From Deltaproteobacteria bacterium (GTDB lineage: Bacteria; Desulfobacterota; DSM-4660; Desulfatiglandales; B25-G16), in NCBI GenBank assembly GCA_018400255.1, contig JAGYMO010000328.1, positions 1 to 24,844 of the forward strand: a stretch of 24,844 nucleotides of DNA, given 5' to 3'. The stretch's first letter is position 1. The number at the start of each line of letters is the position of its first letter. The notes under the pieces are model-generated. The model was given only the letters and a program-made list of their open reading frames with translations. It made no database searches and was not told the origin of the DNA. The translations under genes were made by a program, and so were the position numbers. Positions 1 to 7,254 of the stretch are shown piece by piece.

Positions 1-135
1 AGCCACGGCTTTAGCCGTGGATGAATGCGCCTATAGTTGGGATGTCGCACCATTAAGCCCCGCCGTTTGCGAAGCGAATCGGCGAAACCAAGTGATGCCA
101 CGGGCTTGCCCGTGGGGCTCCACATTAGATGTGGA
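1..135. repeat. Array of four hairpins, probable IS200/IS605-type right end or guide-RNA scaffold
   Basis: Four hairpins follow one another. The first pairs 3-10 with 13-20 (8 bp, TT loop). The second pairs 61-70 with 74-84 (10 bp with one wobble and one bulged base, GAA loop). The third pairs 98-105 with 108-115 (8 bp, TT loop). The fourth pairs 119-125 with 129-135 (7 bp, TAG loop). The first and third share the same CCACGG core and TT loop. IS200/IS605 elements end in such imperfect palindromes, and the TnpB guide RNA is made from the right end. No transposase gene is in the window; one short frame closes with residues SHGFSRG and a stop at about position 24, which could be the tail of a tnpB to the left. 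The element assignment is inference; the hairpins are seen directly. Confidence 0.45.
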
Positions 136-219
136 TATTTTTGATTTTTATTATAGTTTGAACGTAATAATTTTACAGAGAGTTAACAAAAAAGTACTTT
201 AAAACATGGAGTTATAGAG

Positions 220-1428
220 ATGGACCAAAAAATAGAGAAAATAGTGCTGGCTTATTCTGGTGGACTGGATACATCAGTCATACCTTTATGGCTTAAAGAA
301 AGGTATGGATGCAGTGTCATTGCCTATGCAGGTGACCTTGGGCAGGAGGATGATGCGGACTTACTAAAACAAAGAGGGCTTGCAGCGGGAGCGGACGAGG
401 TCATTGTTGAGGATCTCAGGGAGGAGTTTGTTGCAGAATATGTGTGGCCTGCCTTAAGGGCTAACGCAATCTATGAAAACACTTACCTCTTGGGGACATC
501 CCTTGCAAGGCCGCTTATAGCAAAGCATCAGGTTTCCTTAGCAAAAAACAGGAAGGCGGATGCAGTCAGTCATGGAGCAACAGGTAAGGGAAATGATCAG
601 GTGAGGTTTGAGCTTGCCTACATGGCGTTGGACCCAATGCTAAAAATCATATCTCCGTGGAAATCATGGGAGTTTAAGGGAAGAGAGGATTTAATAAAAT
701 ATGCAAAGGAAAAGGGTATACCCGTGCCTGTTACTAAGGAAAAACCATATAGCAGCGACAGAAATCTTCTGCACATTAGTTTTGAGGGGGGTATATTGGA
801 GGATCCTTGGCAAGAACCGCTGGATGATATGTTTGTTATGTCTGTATCCCCCCAGGACGCACCGGATAAGGTTACGTATCTGGAAATAGACTTTGAAAAG
901 GGCAACCCTATAGCTATTGACGGCAAGAGGCTCTCACCCGCAAACCTTCTTAAAAGATTGAACGAGGTGGGAGGACAGAATGGAATAGGCCGTGTAGATA
1001 TGGTGGAGAACAGGTATGTTGGTATGAAATCGAGGGGCATATACGAAACACCTGGCGGCACGATTTTGAGGATTGCCCATATTGCAATGGAATCAATAAC
1101 CTTGGACAGGGAGGTTATGCACATCCGTGATAGTCTTACCCCGAAGTATTCTGAGATGATTTACTATGGGTATTGGTTTGCACCTGAAAGAGAGATGATG
1201 CAAGCCCTCATTGATGAGGCCCAAAGAAATGTTACCGGCACTGTGCGCCTTAAAATATATAAAGGTAATTGCACTGTTGTAGGTAGAAAATCAGATTTAA
1301 GCCTTTACAATGATGAATTTGTAACATTCGAGGAAGATGAAGTTTATAATCAAGAGGATGCGGGCGGGTTTATAAGACTGAGCGGATTACGATTGAAAAT
1401 AGCTAATCTTATGAGTCGGAGAAGATAG
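220..1428 (+). CDS. argG: Argininosuccinate synthase
   Basis: This enzyme joins citrulline and aspartate with ATP to give argininosuccinate, the penultimate step of arginine synthesis, in the cytoplasm. The 402-residue protein has the usual family length. Seen in it are the N-type ATP pyrophosphatase loop AYSGGLDTS (residues 11-19), the YENTYLLGTSLARP segment (85-98), the HGATGKGNDQVRFE motif (118-131) and SDRNLLHISFEGGILEDP (179 onward), all diagnostic of ArgG. The ATG at 220 follows a purine-rich stretch (ggag) and is the family-typical start. The argH start lies one base after the stop, so the two are surely co-transcribed. No frameshift or missing motif was seen. Confidence 0.97.
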   Translation: MDQKIEKIVLAYSGGLDTSVIPLWLKERYGCSVIAYAGDLGQEDDADLLKQRGLAAGADEVIVEDLREEFVAEYVWPALRANAIYENTYLLGTSLARPLIAKHQVSLAKNRKADAVSHGATGKGNDQVRFELAYMALDPMLKIISPWKSWEFKGREDLIKYAKEKGIPVPVTKEKPYSSDRNLLHISFEGGILEDPWQEPLDDMFVMSVSPQDAPDKVTYLEIDFEKGNPIAIDGKRLSPANLLKRLNEVGGQNGIGRVDMVENRYVGMKSRGIYETPGGTILRIAHIAMESITLDREVMHIRDSLTPKYSEMIYYGYWFAPEREMMQALIDEAQRNVTGTVRLKIYKGNCTVVGRKSDLSLYNDEFVTFEEDEVYNQEDAGGFIRLSGLRLKIANLMSRRR

Positions 1429-1429
1429 C

Positions 1430-2809
1430 ATGAAAGAAAAGCTATGGGGAGGGCGTTTTAAATCGTTTACAGATAAGAATGTTGACGAATTTAATGCATC
1501 CATAGGTTTCGACAAAAGATTATGGAGGGAGGATATAGAGGGAAGTTTAGGATATTGTAGGGCCCTTGGTAAGGCCGGCATTATAAGTGAGGATAAAGTA
1601 GAGGTTATTTCAGATGCATTAAAGGAAATCTATCGTGAAATTGAGAAGGGCGATTTTTCATTTGATGAAGGCATGGAGGATATCCATACGCATATTGAAA
1701 AGGCCTTAATTGACAAGGTTGGTGATATAGGCGAGACTATTCACACAGGCAGAAGCAGAAATGATCAAGTAGCCCTGGATACCAGACTTTTTTTAAGGGC
1801 TTCTATCATCGAAATTGACCGTGTAGCAAGGGAATTTCAATTATCATTAGTAGAGGTTGCTGAGAAGCACCTTGATTGGATTATACCAGGTTATACGCAT
1901 CTTCAAAGGGCTCAGCCAGTCTTGCTATCCCATCATTTGCTCGCCTATTATGAGATGTTAAAAAGGGATAGGCAAAGATACGAAGAGGTTCTGCAAAGAA
2001 CGAATATCCTTCCTTTAGGAAGCGCTGCGCTGGCTGGAACTACATTTGGCCTTGATAGAGAATTCCTGTCCAGAGAGCTCAAGATGGATGGTATTACCTC
2101 TAATAGCATGGATGCTGTATCAGACAGAGATTTTGTAGCAGAGTTTATATTTACATCTGCGCTTTTAATGATGCATCTCTCTCGTCTCTGCGAGGAGCTA
2201 ATCTTATGGTCTACGGAGGAATTTAACTTCATAGAGATATCAGATTCATTTGCGACTGGCAGCAGCATTATGCCACAAAAAAAGAACCCGGATATACCTG
2301 AGTTGATAAGGGGAAAGACGGGAAGGATTTACGGTAATCTAATTTCTGTTCTTACAATGATGAAAGGAATTCCTCTTACTTATAACAAGGATATGCAGGA
2401 AGACAAGGAGCCCATATTTGATACAGTTGATACGGTGAAAAATTCCCTTGGAATTTTCACACTACTCTTAAAAGAGATACAATTTAAGAGAAATAACCTT
2501 TATGGTGCTGTTGAGAAAGGATATCTTGTTGCAACTGACTTGGCAGATTACCTTGTAAGAAAGGGAATGACATTTAGAAAGGCCCATTATGTTGTAGGGG
2601 ATATAATTTTGGCAGCTCAAAAAAAAGGTGTCGAGTTCAATGATATGAATCTAAATGAAATGAAAAGCTTTAGCGCTCTTATTGAAGATGATATTTATGA
2701 GGCCATAAAACCTTTTTCGTGTATTAACAATAGAAATATCCCTGGAGGTACGGGGATAGAAATGGTTAAGGCTGCATTAAATAAGGCCAGGGAAGATTTA
2801 AAATTATGA
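1430..2809 (+). CDS. argH: Argininosuccinate lyase
   Basis: This enzyme splits argininosuccinate into arginine and fumarate, completing the pathway begun by argG just upstream. The protein has 459 residues, normal for the family. It starts with KLWGGRF, carries HTGRSRNDQ (105-113), GYTHLQRAQP (154-163, with a conserved His at 157) and the fumarase/lyase superfamily signature GSSIMPQKKNPD (277-288), whose serine pair contains the catalytic base. The gene starts one base after the argG stop, and its own stop overlaps the ATG of a small lipoprotein gene in an ATGA arrangement, so all three form a tight operon. All expected motifs are intact. Confidence 0.97.
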   Translation: MKEKLWGGRFKSFTDKNVDEFNASIGFDKRLWREDIEGSLGYCRALGKAGIISEDKVEVISDALKEIYREIEKGDFSFDEGMEDIHTHIEKALIDKVGDIGETIHTGRSRNDQVALDTRLFLRASIIEIDRVAREFQLSLVEVAEKHLDWIIPGYTHLQRAQPVLLSHHLLAYYEMLKRDRQRYEEVLQRTNILPLGSAALAGTTFGLDREFLSRELKMDGITSNSMDAVSDRDFVAEFIFTSALLMMHLSRLCEELILWSTEEFNFIEISDSFATGSSIMPQKKNPDIPELIRGKTGRIYGNLISVLTMMKGIPLTYNKDMQEDKEPIFDTVDTVKNSLGIFTLLLKEIQFKRNNLYGAVEKGYLVATDLADYLVRKGMTFRKAHYVVGDIILAAQKKGVEFNDMNLNEMKSFSALIEDDIYEAIKPFSCINNRNIPGGTGIEMVKAALNKAREDLKL

Positions 2810-2937
2810 AGAGAAAGTCTTTGTTGTATCTTTTACTGTTTATTTTTACCCTGTTCATTTTGATGGGTTGTGGAAAGAAAGGGCCACCTCAACCCCCAAA
2901 GGGAATTCCAGCATTTTATTTCATGCTGCTTTGTTAA
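2806..2937 (+). CDS. Tiny LptM-like lipoprotein
   Basis: This 43-residue frame starts at an ATG overlapping the argH stop codon. It begins MKRKS, continues with a hydrophobic stretch (residues 6-20) and ends its signal in a lipobox, LMGC, placing the lipidated cysteine at residue 22. The next residues, GKKGPPQPP, match the start of the mature LptM (YifL) family, which helps assemble the LPS transport pore LptDE in the outer membrane. In many Gram-negative bacteria such a gene sits beside argH or lysA, which supports the call. Here no lysA or dapF follows. The mature part is only about 22 residues and ends in a hydrophobic FYFMLLC, shorter than typical, so the 3' end may be truncated. Function is by family analogy. 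Confidence 0.7.
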   Translation: MKRKSLLYLLLFIFTLFILMGCGKKGPPQPPKGIPAFYFMLLC

Positions 2938-3228
2938 TGGCGAAAAAGCTAATTTTTTCACACATATTGATTTTAAGGGCCTTTGAGGATTAACTTTATA
3001 AAAGAATGTTAGGTGATGAAATAATGCAGCTGCCGATAATTATTTTATAGAACAGGATTGTTTGTTATCTATAAAAAAACGAACATATACTAAAGATTTT
3101 ATAGAATAGTAATGGTTAACGTTTCAAAAAGATTTCGACATTTCTACTAAATATGGTAAACAGATTTTACTATTATTTTACAAATAGAGAATTATAATCC
3201 AATAATAAATTGAAAGGAGAACAGACCT
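2938..3228. other. AT-rich intergenic stretch before ybaB
   Basis: No convincing gene is seen on either strand. A weak AT hairpin (gaaaaa, loop, tttttc, about 2944-2960) just after the lipoprotein stop could help end the arg operon transcript. A good -10-like box lies near the right end and is listed separately. Confidence 0.5.
3193..3198 (+). promoter_or_regulatory. Candidate -10 box for ybaB
   Basis: A perfect TATAAT lies 31 bases before the ybaB ATG. No good -35 box is seen at 16-18 bases upstream, so this is a weak prediction in an AT-rich stretch. A clear Shine-Dalgarno sequence (aaaggaga, about 3213-3220) follows. Confidence 0.3.
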
Positions 3229-3549
3229 ATGAAAGGTATACCTGATATAGGTAATTTAATGAAAAAGGCGCAGCAACTCCAAGAAAAGATGGTGAAAATG
3301 CAAGAGGAGCTAAGCGAGAGGACTGTGGAGGCATCGGCAGGAGGAGGGATGGTTTCAGTGGTGGCAAACGGGAAGCAGGAGATTGTATCGATAAAAATTG
3401 ATCCGGAGGTAGTAAATCAAGATGATGTCGAAATGCTGGAAGATCTTATCTTGGCATCCATTAATGAGGCACTTGCTCAAGCAAAGGAAATGGTTGGAAC
3501 AGAAATGAACAAGATAACGGGAGGGGTAAAAATACCGGGCATGGTGTAA
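3229..3549 (+). CDS. ybaB: YbaB/EbfC nucleoid-associated protein
   Basis: This 106-residue DNA-binding protein belongs to the YbaB/EbfC family, small dimeric proteins that coat the nucleoid. Seen are the N-terminal helix MKKAQQLQEKMVKMQEEL (about 11-28), the ASAGGGMVSVVANGKQEIVSI core (35-55) and the helix IDPEVV.QDDVEMLEDLI, all standard for the family. A strong ribosome site (aaaggaga) precedes the ATG. In most bacteria the order is dnaX-ybaB-recR; here recR follows after 228 bases but dnaX is absent and the arg operon lies upstream, so the cluster has been broken. The separation from recR suggests separate promoters. Confidence 0.95.
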   Translation: MKGIPDIGNLMKKAQQLQEKMVKMQEELSERTVEASAGGGMVSVVANGKQEIVSIKIDPEVVNQDDVEMLEDLILASINEALAQAKEMVGTEMNKITGGVKIPGMV

Positions 3550-3777
3550 AGATATAAACCAGCGCTTAAAGTTATATTTTCAGAATGAGGGATTAAATTT
3601 TCCTCTATTTCAGAAATCCACTACGCATAGATTTAGGCCTGCAAATACGGGGTTATAGAATTTAGTTCGCGGCGGGTTATTATACTATTGTATCGATTTA
3701 TTTACACTTTTTTGTAATACTTACATATTTACCTTTTTATTGAAATCACTTACGCATCATTATACTGGTAGAACATT

Positions 3778-4383
3778 ATGGAAATTTATCCAGCATCACT
3801 TGGAAAACTAATTGACGAATTAAGTAAGTTACCTGGAATTGGTAGAAAATCAGCAGAGAGATTATCTCTTCATATCCTCCGAAGCCCTAAAGCATTTGCG
3901 CAGGATCTGGCTAATAGCCTGTTAGAGGTAAAGGAAAAAATTCATTTTTGCTCTATTTGTTTCACTATAACTGATATTGATCCTTGTCCTATATGCTCTG
4001 ATAAAAGAAGGGAAAATGGTATTCTATGTGTTGTTGAAGGACCTGGAGATCAACTGGCAATAGAGAGATCCGGATCATATAAAGGGAGATATCATGTCTT
4101 GCAGGGTGTCCTTTCACCACTGGATGGCATAGGTGTTGAGGACATCCGTATGGCGGAATTAATGTCACGCCTGCAAAGGGAAAACATACAAGAGGTTATA
4201 CTTGCGCTTAATCCAACTGTGGAAGGCGAGGCCACAGCATCTTACCTTTCTGATATATTAAGCAAGAAAGGTTTGGTTACTAGCAGGATAGCATTAGGAA
4301 TTCCACATGGTGGTGATATTAAATATATAGATGATATGACAATAAAAACAGCTATAAACAATCGATCCCCTATGTCTTCATGA
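3778..4383 (+). CDS. recR: Recombination mediator protein RecR
   Basis: RecR works with RecO (and RecF) to load RecA onto SSB-coated single-stranded DNA in gap repair. The 201-residue protein shows the expected order: a helix-hairpin-helix LPGIGRKSAERLSLHIL (18-34), a four-cysteine zinc finger (C58, C61, C70, C73), a Toprim domain with VVEGPGD (85-91) and ALNPTVEGEATA (143-154), and the YHVLQGVLSPLDGIGVED segment (105-122). The C-terminal end IPHGGDIKYIDDMTIKTAINNR replaces the usual GGELEYADEVTL pattern but aligns with it. No clear ribosome site precedes the ATG. The last codons overlap the start of the next gene (ATGA), so the FAD dehydrogenase is translationally coupled to it. Confidence 0.96.
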   Translation: MEIYPASLGKLIDELSKLPGIGRKSAERLSLHILRSPKAFAQDLANSLLEVKEKIHFCSICFTITDIDPCPICSDKRRENGILCVVEGPGDQLAIERSGSYKGRYHVLQGVLSPLDGIGVEDIRMAELMSRLQRENIQEVILALNPTVEGEATASYLSDILSKKGLVTSRIALGIPHGGDIKYIDDMTIKTAINNRSPMSS

Positions 4384-5762
4384 TCTCAAAATCTGCAATT
4401 AAAAAACTCACTCAGATACTTGGCGAGGAACATATCCTTACAAACAAAGATGATATGTCTCCATATTGCCATGATGCAACCCACAACCTGTTTCCCCCGG
4501 AAGCGGTGGTTTTCCCGGGAACTGCCATTGAAATTTCCAAAATCATGCAGCTTGCTAACAAGGAACTAATTCCCGTTGTACCAAGAGGTGCAGGAAGCGG
4601 AATGAGTGGAGGCGCTCTTGCAATTAAAGGTGGCCTGGTAATGTCAATGGATAGGTTGAACACAATACTGTTGATAGATGAAAAGAACTTGATTGCACGG
4701 GTTGAACCCGGTGTAATAACCGGCCATTTACAGGAAGAGGTGGAAAAAATCGGACTATTTTATCCACCCGACCCTGCAAGCCTTAATGTCTCTACTGTCG
4801 GTGGAAATGTTGCTGAATGCGCCGGTGGACCGAGGGCAGTAAAGTATGGGGTTACAAGGGATTATATCCTTGGTTTGAAGGTTGTGCTTCCTAATGGTGA
4901 AATTGTGGGTATTGGTGTAGAGACGGCAAAAGGGGTTGTAGGCTATGATCTTACGCGCCTGATTGTCGGTTCAGAGGGGACACTGGCCATAATAACCGAA
5001 ATAACCGTAAGGCTTATACCAAGACCTGAGAAAAAGAAAACACTTTTGGTCATTTTCCCTGATATTTTTTCTGCTGCACAGGGTGTATCAAACATAATCA
5101 GAGAAAAGATTGTTCCAACTACCATAGAATTTATGGATAGCCTCTCAGTGCAGTTAGTTAGGCAGGAATTGAATTTTGATCTTCCAAAGGGGAATATAGC
5201 ATTGCTCTTGATTGAGCTTGATGGTGATCAGTGGCAGATTGATACCTATTCAGATAGGGTATCGGCTATATGCAGGGACACAGGGAGTATGGATATTCAT
5301 GTTGCATGTGATGGTAAGGAGGCGGCAGAACTTTGGATGGTGAGGAGAGGTTTATCCCCGGCGCTTCTATCATTAAAACCGGACAAAATTAACCAAGATG
5401 TAGTTGTGCCGAGAAGCCGCCTGGCCGAGTTTGTTATGGCACTCTCAGAAATAGGCCGCAAATACGATTTGATGATACCATCCTTTGGACATGCAGGTGA
5501 CGGGAACATACACGTAAATATAATGCTGGATAGGGACAATAAGGATGAGGAAAAACGGGCGGAAAAAGCATTGAAAGAGTTGTTTGAGCTCGTTATTGAT
5601 TTTAGAGGCACAATCTCCGGAGAACACGGTATTGGCATTAGCAAGAAGCCATTCATAGGAATGGAAGTGTCTGAATCTGTTTTAATGCTTATGAGGGGAA
5701 TTAAGGAGGTCTTTGATCCTAACAATATCCTTAATCCAGGGAAGATTTTTGATGATATTTGA
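4380..5762 (+). CDS. FAD-binding oxidase, GlcD/D-lactate dehydrogenase family
   Basis: This 460-residue flavoenzyme oxidises a 2-hydroxy acid such as glycolate or D-lactate. The FAD_binding_4 part (about 35-215) shows PRGAGSGMSGGA (68-79) and YPPDPAS followed by STVGGNVAECAGGPRAVKYG (138-157). The FAD oxidase C-terminal part shows GHAGDGNIHVN (370-380), with metal- or substrate-binding histidines, GEHGIG (414-419) and the closing DPNNILNPGKIF. These features fix the family but not the substrate. The ATG overlaps the recR stop by four bases. Many relatives work with a CCG-domain iron-sulfur partner (GlcF type); none is next to it, since the downstream gene is convergent. glcD is the nearest named homologue, but I leave the symbol empty. 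Confidence 0.9.
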   Translation: MISKSAIKKLTQILGEEHILTNKDDMSPYCHDATHNLFPPEAVVFPGTAIEISKIMQLANKELIPVVPRGAGSGMSGGALAIKGGLVMSMDRLNTILLIDEKNLIARVEPGVITGHLQEEVEKIGLFYPPDPASLNVSTVGGNVAECAGGPRAVKYGVTRDYILGLKVVLPNGEIVGIGVETAKGVVGYDLTRLIVGSEGTLAIITEITVRLIPRPEKKKTLLVIFPDIFSAAQGVSNIIREKIVPTTIEFMDSLSVQLVRQELNFDLPKGNIALLLIELDGDQWQIDTYSDRVSAICRDTGSMDIHVACDGKEAAELWMVRRGLSPALLSLKPDKINQDVVVPRSRLAEFVMALSEIGRKYDLMIPSFGHAGDGNIHVNIMLDRDNKDEEKRAEKALKELFELVIDFRGTISGEHGIGISKKPFIGMEVSESVLMLMRGIKEVFDPNNILNPGKIFDDI

Positions 5763-5844
5763 TCTCATTTGTTTATAACCAATATCTCCTTATCTGGCTT
5801 GAGTTTTCAGAAAAGGTAATATGTTATTTACTTAATAAAGTCAT

Positions 5845-7212
5845 TCAAGGCATGAGGCCGTAAGCCTTTAGCTTTTTGTGCAGGGTTCTCCTCGTTATTC
5901 CAAGAAGTCTTGCCGCCTTACTTTTATTGCCCTTAGTCAGGTCAAGGGTCTTTAGTATGGTTTTCCTTTCAACTTCATCAAGTGAGGTATTGGAATGTAT
6001 ATCCACCTCATGAGAAAGATTAGAATCTGCCGGGGTCCCATCGGAAATTATAGGTAATGCATCTAAATCAATATAATCTGCCGTTGAAAGGACTACACCT
6101 CTTTCAACAGCATTCATAAGCTCCCTGACATTTCCAGGCCAATCATATTTTATTAATCTGTCCATTGCCTGGGGTGTAAACCCCTTTATTTTTTTATGAT
6201 TTGCACGAGAAAACTTTTTCAAAAAATGCTGCGCGAGAAGAGGTATGTCCTCTTTTCTGTCTGTCAAAGGTGGTGTATTCAAGGTAACAACATTAAGCCG
6301 GTAGTATAAATCATTGCGGAATCTACCGGAGGAGATTTCTTTTAGAAGATCCTTGTTTGTTGCAGCTATCACCCTTACATCTATGGCTATAACCTCTTCA
6401 CCGCCAACCCGCGTGATTTCTCTTTCCTGGAGAACTCGAAGCAATTTAACCTGCATGGAAAGAGACATTTCACTTATTTCGTCCAAAAAAATGCTTCCCC
6501 CATGGGCCTGCTGAAAAAGACCCTCCTTCTTTTTATAAGCACCCGTAAATGCCCCTTTTTCATGACCGAACAGCTCTGACTCAAGCAAGGTTTCTGTTAT
6601 AGCGGCACAATTAACCTTTATGAATGGCCCTTCTTTTTTTGTGCTGTTGTAGTGAATAGTCCCTGCTATCATCTCTTTGCCTGTCCCTGATTCGCCCGTT
6701 ATTAAAATATTTGCCTCAGAGGGTGCTACCTGAGCAACAGTTTCCATTAGTTTAATCATGACAGGGCTTCTTCCAATGATATTCCGCCTATCGAAACGAT
6801 TACCTAAACTTTGTTTTAAAAGGGTGTTTTCATCTCGTAATTTTTTATGATCCATTGCCCTGTCTATACTTAGCCGTAATTCATTAAAATCAAGTGGCTT
6901 GATAAGGTAATCATACGCGCCATTTTTTAATGCCTCTACGGCAGTTTCTACTGATGAATAAGCGGTCATCATAATCACTGGTATAGATGGGTTAAATGAT
7001 TTAATTTCAATCAGTGCCTGAAGCCCTGATACCTTAATCATGCGTATATCCATCAAGATTAAATCGAATGGTTGTTCATGTATTATAGCAATTGCCTCTG
7101 AGCCATCTTTAGCCTCTGATATTTCATAACCCCAGCCTTTAAGGAGGCTATGTAGCATGATTCTATGCGCCGGATCATCATCTACAACTAATATGCTATA
7201 TTTTTCCTTCAT
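5845..7212 (-). CDS. NtrC-family sigma-54 response regulator (ZraR/HydG-like)
   Basis: This 455-residue cytoplasmic activator turns on sigma-54 promoters when phosphorylated. Order of domains: receiver (about 5-120) with the acidic cluster DDD (11-13), phospho-acceptor D55 in LILMDIRM, T83 and K105; AAA+ domain (about 145-380) with Walker A GESGTGKE (173-180), the sigma-54 contact loop GAFTGA (220-225) and Walker B IFLDE (241-245); and a C-terminal Fis-type helix-turn-helix (GNKSKAARLLGITRRTLHKKL). All key residues are present. It lies 42 bases downstream of the kinase gene on the same strand, so the two form an operon and presumably a cognate pair. The gene converges with the FAD oxidase. 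Which promoters it drives cannot be told from the window. Confidence 0.95.
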   Translation of the reverse strand: MKEKYSILVVDDDPAHRIMLHSLLKGWGYEISEAKDGSEAIAIIHEQPFDLILMDIRMIKVSGLQALIEIKSFNPSIPVIMMTAYSSVETAVEALKNGAYDYLIKPLDFNELRLSIDRAMDHKKLRDENTLLKQSLGNRFDRRNIIGRSPVMIKLMETVAQVAPSEANILITGESGTGKEMIAGTIHYNSTKKEGPFIKVNCAAITETLLESELFGHEKGAFTGAYKKKEGLFQQAHGGSIFLDEISEMSLSMQVKLLRVLQEREITRVGGEEVIAIDVRVIAATNKDLLKEISSGRFRNDLYYRLNVVTLNTPPLTDRKEDIPLLAQHFLKKFSRANHKKIKGFTPQAMDRLIKYDWPGNVRELMNAVERGVVLSTADYIDLDALPIISDGTPADSNLSHEVDIHSNTSLDEVERKTILKTLDLTKGNKSKAARLLGITRRTLHKKLKAYGLMP

Positions 7213-7254
7213 GATTTAAAAACTCAGTAAGATGCCATGAATTACATGGCCGTT

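Noticed and set aside
17..202. A 61-residue open frame across the hairpin array
   Set aside because: It runs through all of the hairpins from 61 to 135, lacks a ribosome site and its translation matches no family; the structured-DNA explanation fits better.
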